Shown: positions 63,559-64,000 of the stretch, one piece after another
Numbering within the stretch: position 1 is the first letter of the stretch
How the letters are laid out: each line of letters begins with the position of its first letter
NCBI GenBank assembly: GCA_963764305.1
Contig: CAVXSD010000010.1
Location: 124,001-188,000 of the forward strand
From: Bog-473 sp963764305
GTDB lineage: Bacteria > Actinomycetota > Acidimicrobiia > Acidimicrobiales > RAAP-2
Reading direction: 5' to 3'
Length of the DNA stretch: 64,000 nt
Translations under genes and position numbers: made by a program
The notes under the pieces: generated by a model
What the model was told of the DNA's origin: nothing
The model's database searches: none
What the model saw: only the letters and a program-made list of their open reading frames with translations

Positions 63559-64000
63559 ATGCCACTGGTCGTGCAGAAGTTCGGAGGCACCTCGGTCGGC
63601 GACGCCGATCGGATCCGTGCCGTGGCCGACCACATCGCACGCACGCGCCGGCAGGGCTCCGAGGTGGTGGCCGTGGTCAGCGCCATGGGCAAGACCACCG
63701 ACGACCTCATCCACCTGGCCAACTCGGTGAGCGCCACCCAGCCTCCCCGCGAGTACGACATGCTCGTCAGCACAGGGGAGCGGGTGTCCATGTCGCTGCT
63801 GGTCATGGCGCTGGCCGACCTCGGGGTGGATGCCGCGTCGTTCACCGGCAGCCAGGTGGGGATCATCACCGATGACGACCACACCAGGGCCAAGATCCGG
63901 GAGGTCAAAGGCGACCGCCTGCGGGAGGCGCTGATGGCGGGCAAGGTGCCGGTCGTGGCCGGGTTCCAGGGCGTCTCGGCGGCCCGCGAGATCACCACGC
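63559..64000 (+). CDS. lysC: Aspartate kinase, 5' part (cut by window end)
   Basis: The first 147 residues are present. MPLVVQKFGGTSVGDADRIR is the aspartokinase N-terminus with the KFGGTS ATP loop; VVAVVSAMGKTTDDLIHLAN and ISTGE-type LVSTGERVSMSLLVMAL follow, then FTGSQVGIITDDDHTRAKIR. It phosphorylates aspartate, the first step to lysine, threonine, methionine and diaminopimelate. The regulatory ACT domains lie beyond the window. No Shine-Dalgarno sequence; the promoter at 63546 suggests a leaderless message. Confidence 0.94.
   Translation, partial: MPLVVQKFGGTSVGDADRIRAVADHIARTRRQGSEVVAVVSAMGKTTDDLIHLANSVSATQPPREYDMLVSTGERVSMSLLVMALADLGVDAASFTGSQVGIITDDDHTRAKIREVKGDRLREALMAGKVPVVAGFQGVSAAREITT

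Overview
The window is very GC-rich DNA from an actinobacterium, most plausibly class Acidimicrobiia or a relative. This is inferred from gene content: an F420-dependent LLM oxidoreductase, MeaA-type mutase, an epsilon-like carboxylase subunit, a HrcA/CIRCE-controlled groES-groEL, zinc-binding forms of S4, S14, L36 and L24, and high G/C at third codon positions. I ran no phylogeny.

Layout. 1-11 kb is accessory: two tandem arsenate reductase-like genes (one cut by the window edge, one frameshifted), a FAH-fold hydratase, a NudL-type hydrolase, methyltransferases, and a minus-strand run headed by a LuxR-type regulator fused to an alpha/beta-hydrolase (7458 down to 3601). It also has an HSL esterase, a regulator/membrane-protein pair and a lipid-kinase-like gene. 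11-15 kb encodes exported proteins: a lipoprotein, a large phosphoesterase and a small secreted protein. 15-17.3 kb is groES-groEL with promoter, CIRCE and a strong hairpin terminator. 17.3-24 kb holds a GH13 glucosidase, a GT1 glycosyltransferase, a methyltransferase, an aldo/keto reductase and a PPOX-type flavin protein.

23.9-56 kb is one almost unbroken minus-strand housekeeping block. In transcription order: rpsL-rpsG-fusA-tuf-rpsJ, rplC-D-W-B-rpsS-rplV-rpsC-rplP-rpmC-rpsQ, rplN-X-E-rpsN-H-rplF-R-rpsE-rpmD-rplO-secY-adk-map, infA-rpmJ-rpsM-K-D-rpoA-rplQ-truA, rplM-rpsI-glmM-glmS-acpS-nnrDE-alr-UDG-tsaE-tsaB-rimI. It joins translation, protein export, cell-wall amino-sugar and D-Ala supply, and tRNA t6A synthesis. 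Most neighbours overlap by 1-8 bases. 56-64 kb is carbon metabolism and folding: an acyl-CoA carboxylase beta subunit with small partner genes, MeaA, 3-hydroxybutyryl-CoA dehydrogenase, a degenerate S51-family protein, two cyclophilins and the start of an aspartate kinase.

Two cautions. About a dozen single-base frame breaks occur, including in fusA, glmM, glmS and acpS, so most 'pseudogenes' here are probably sequence errors. Very long antisense ORFs are high-GC shadows and were left out. The signals most worth checking are leaderless promoters (TAnnnT, 7 bases, ATG), acidic low-complexity tails on five neighbouring ribosomal proteins, two CTG starts, a palindromic promoter spacer before rplM, and the LuxR-hydrolase operon.
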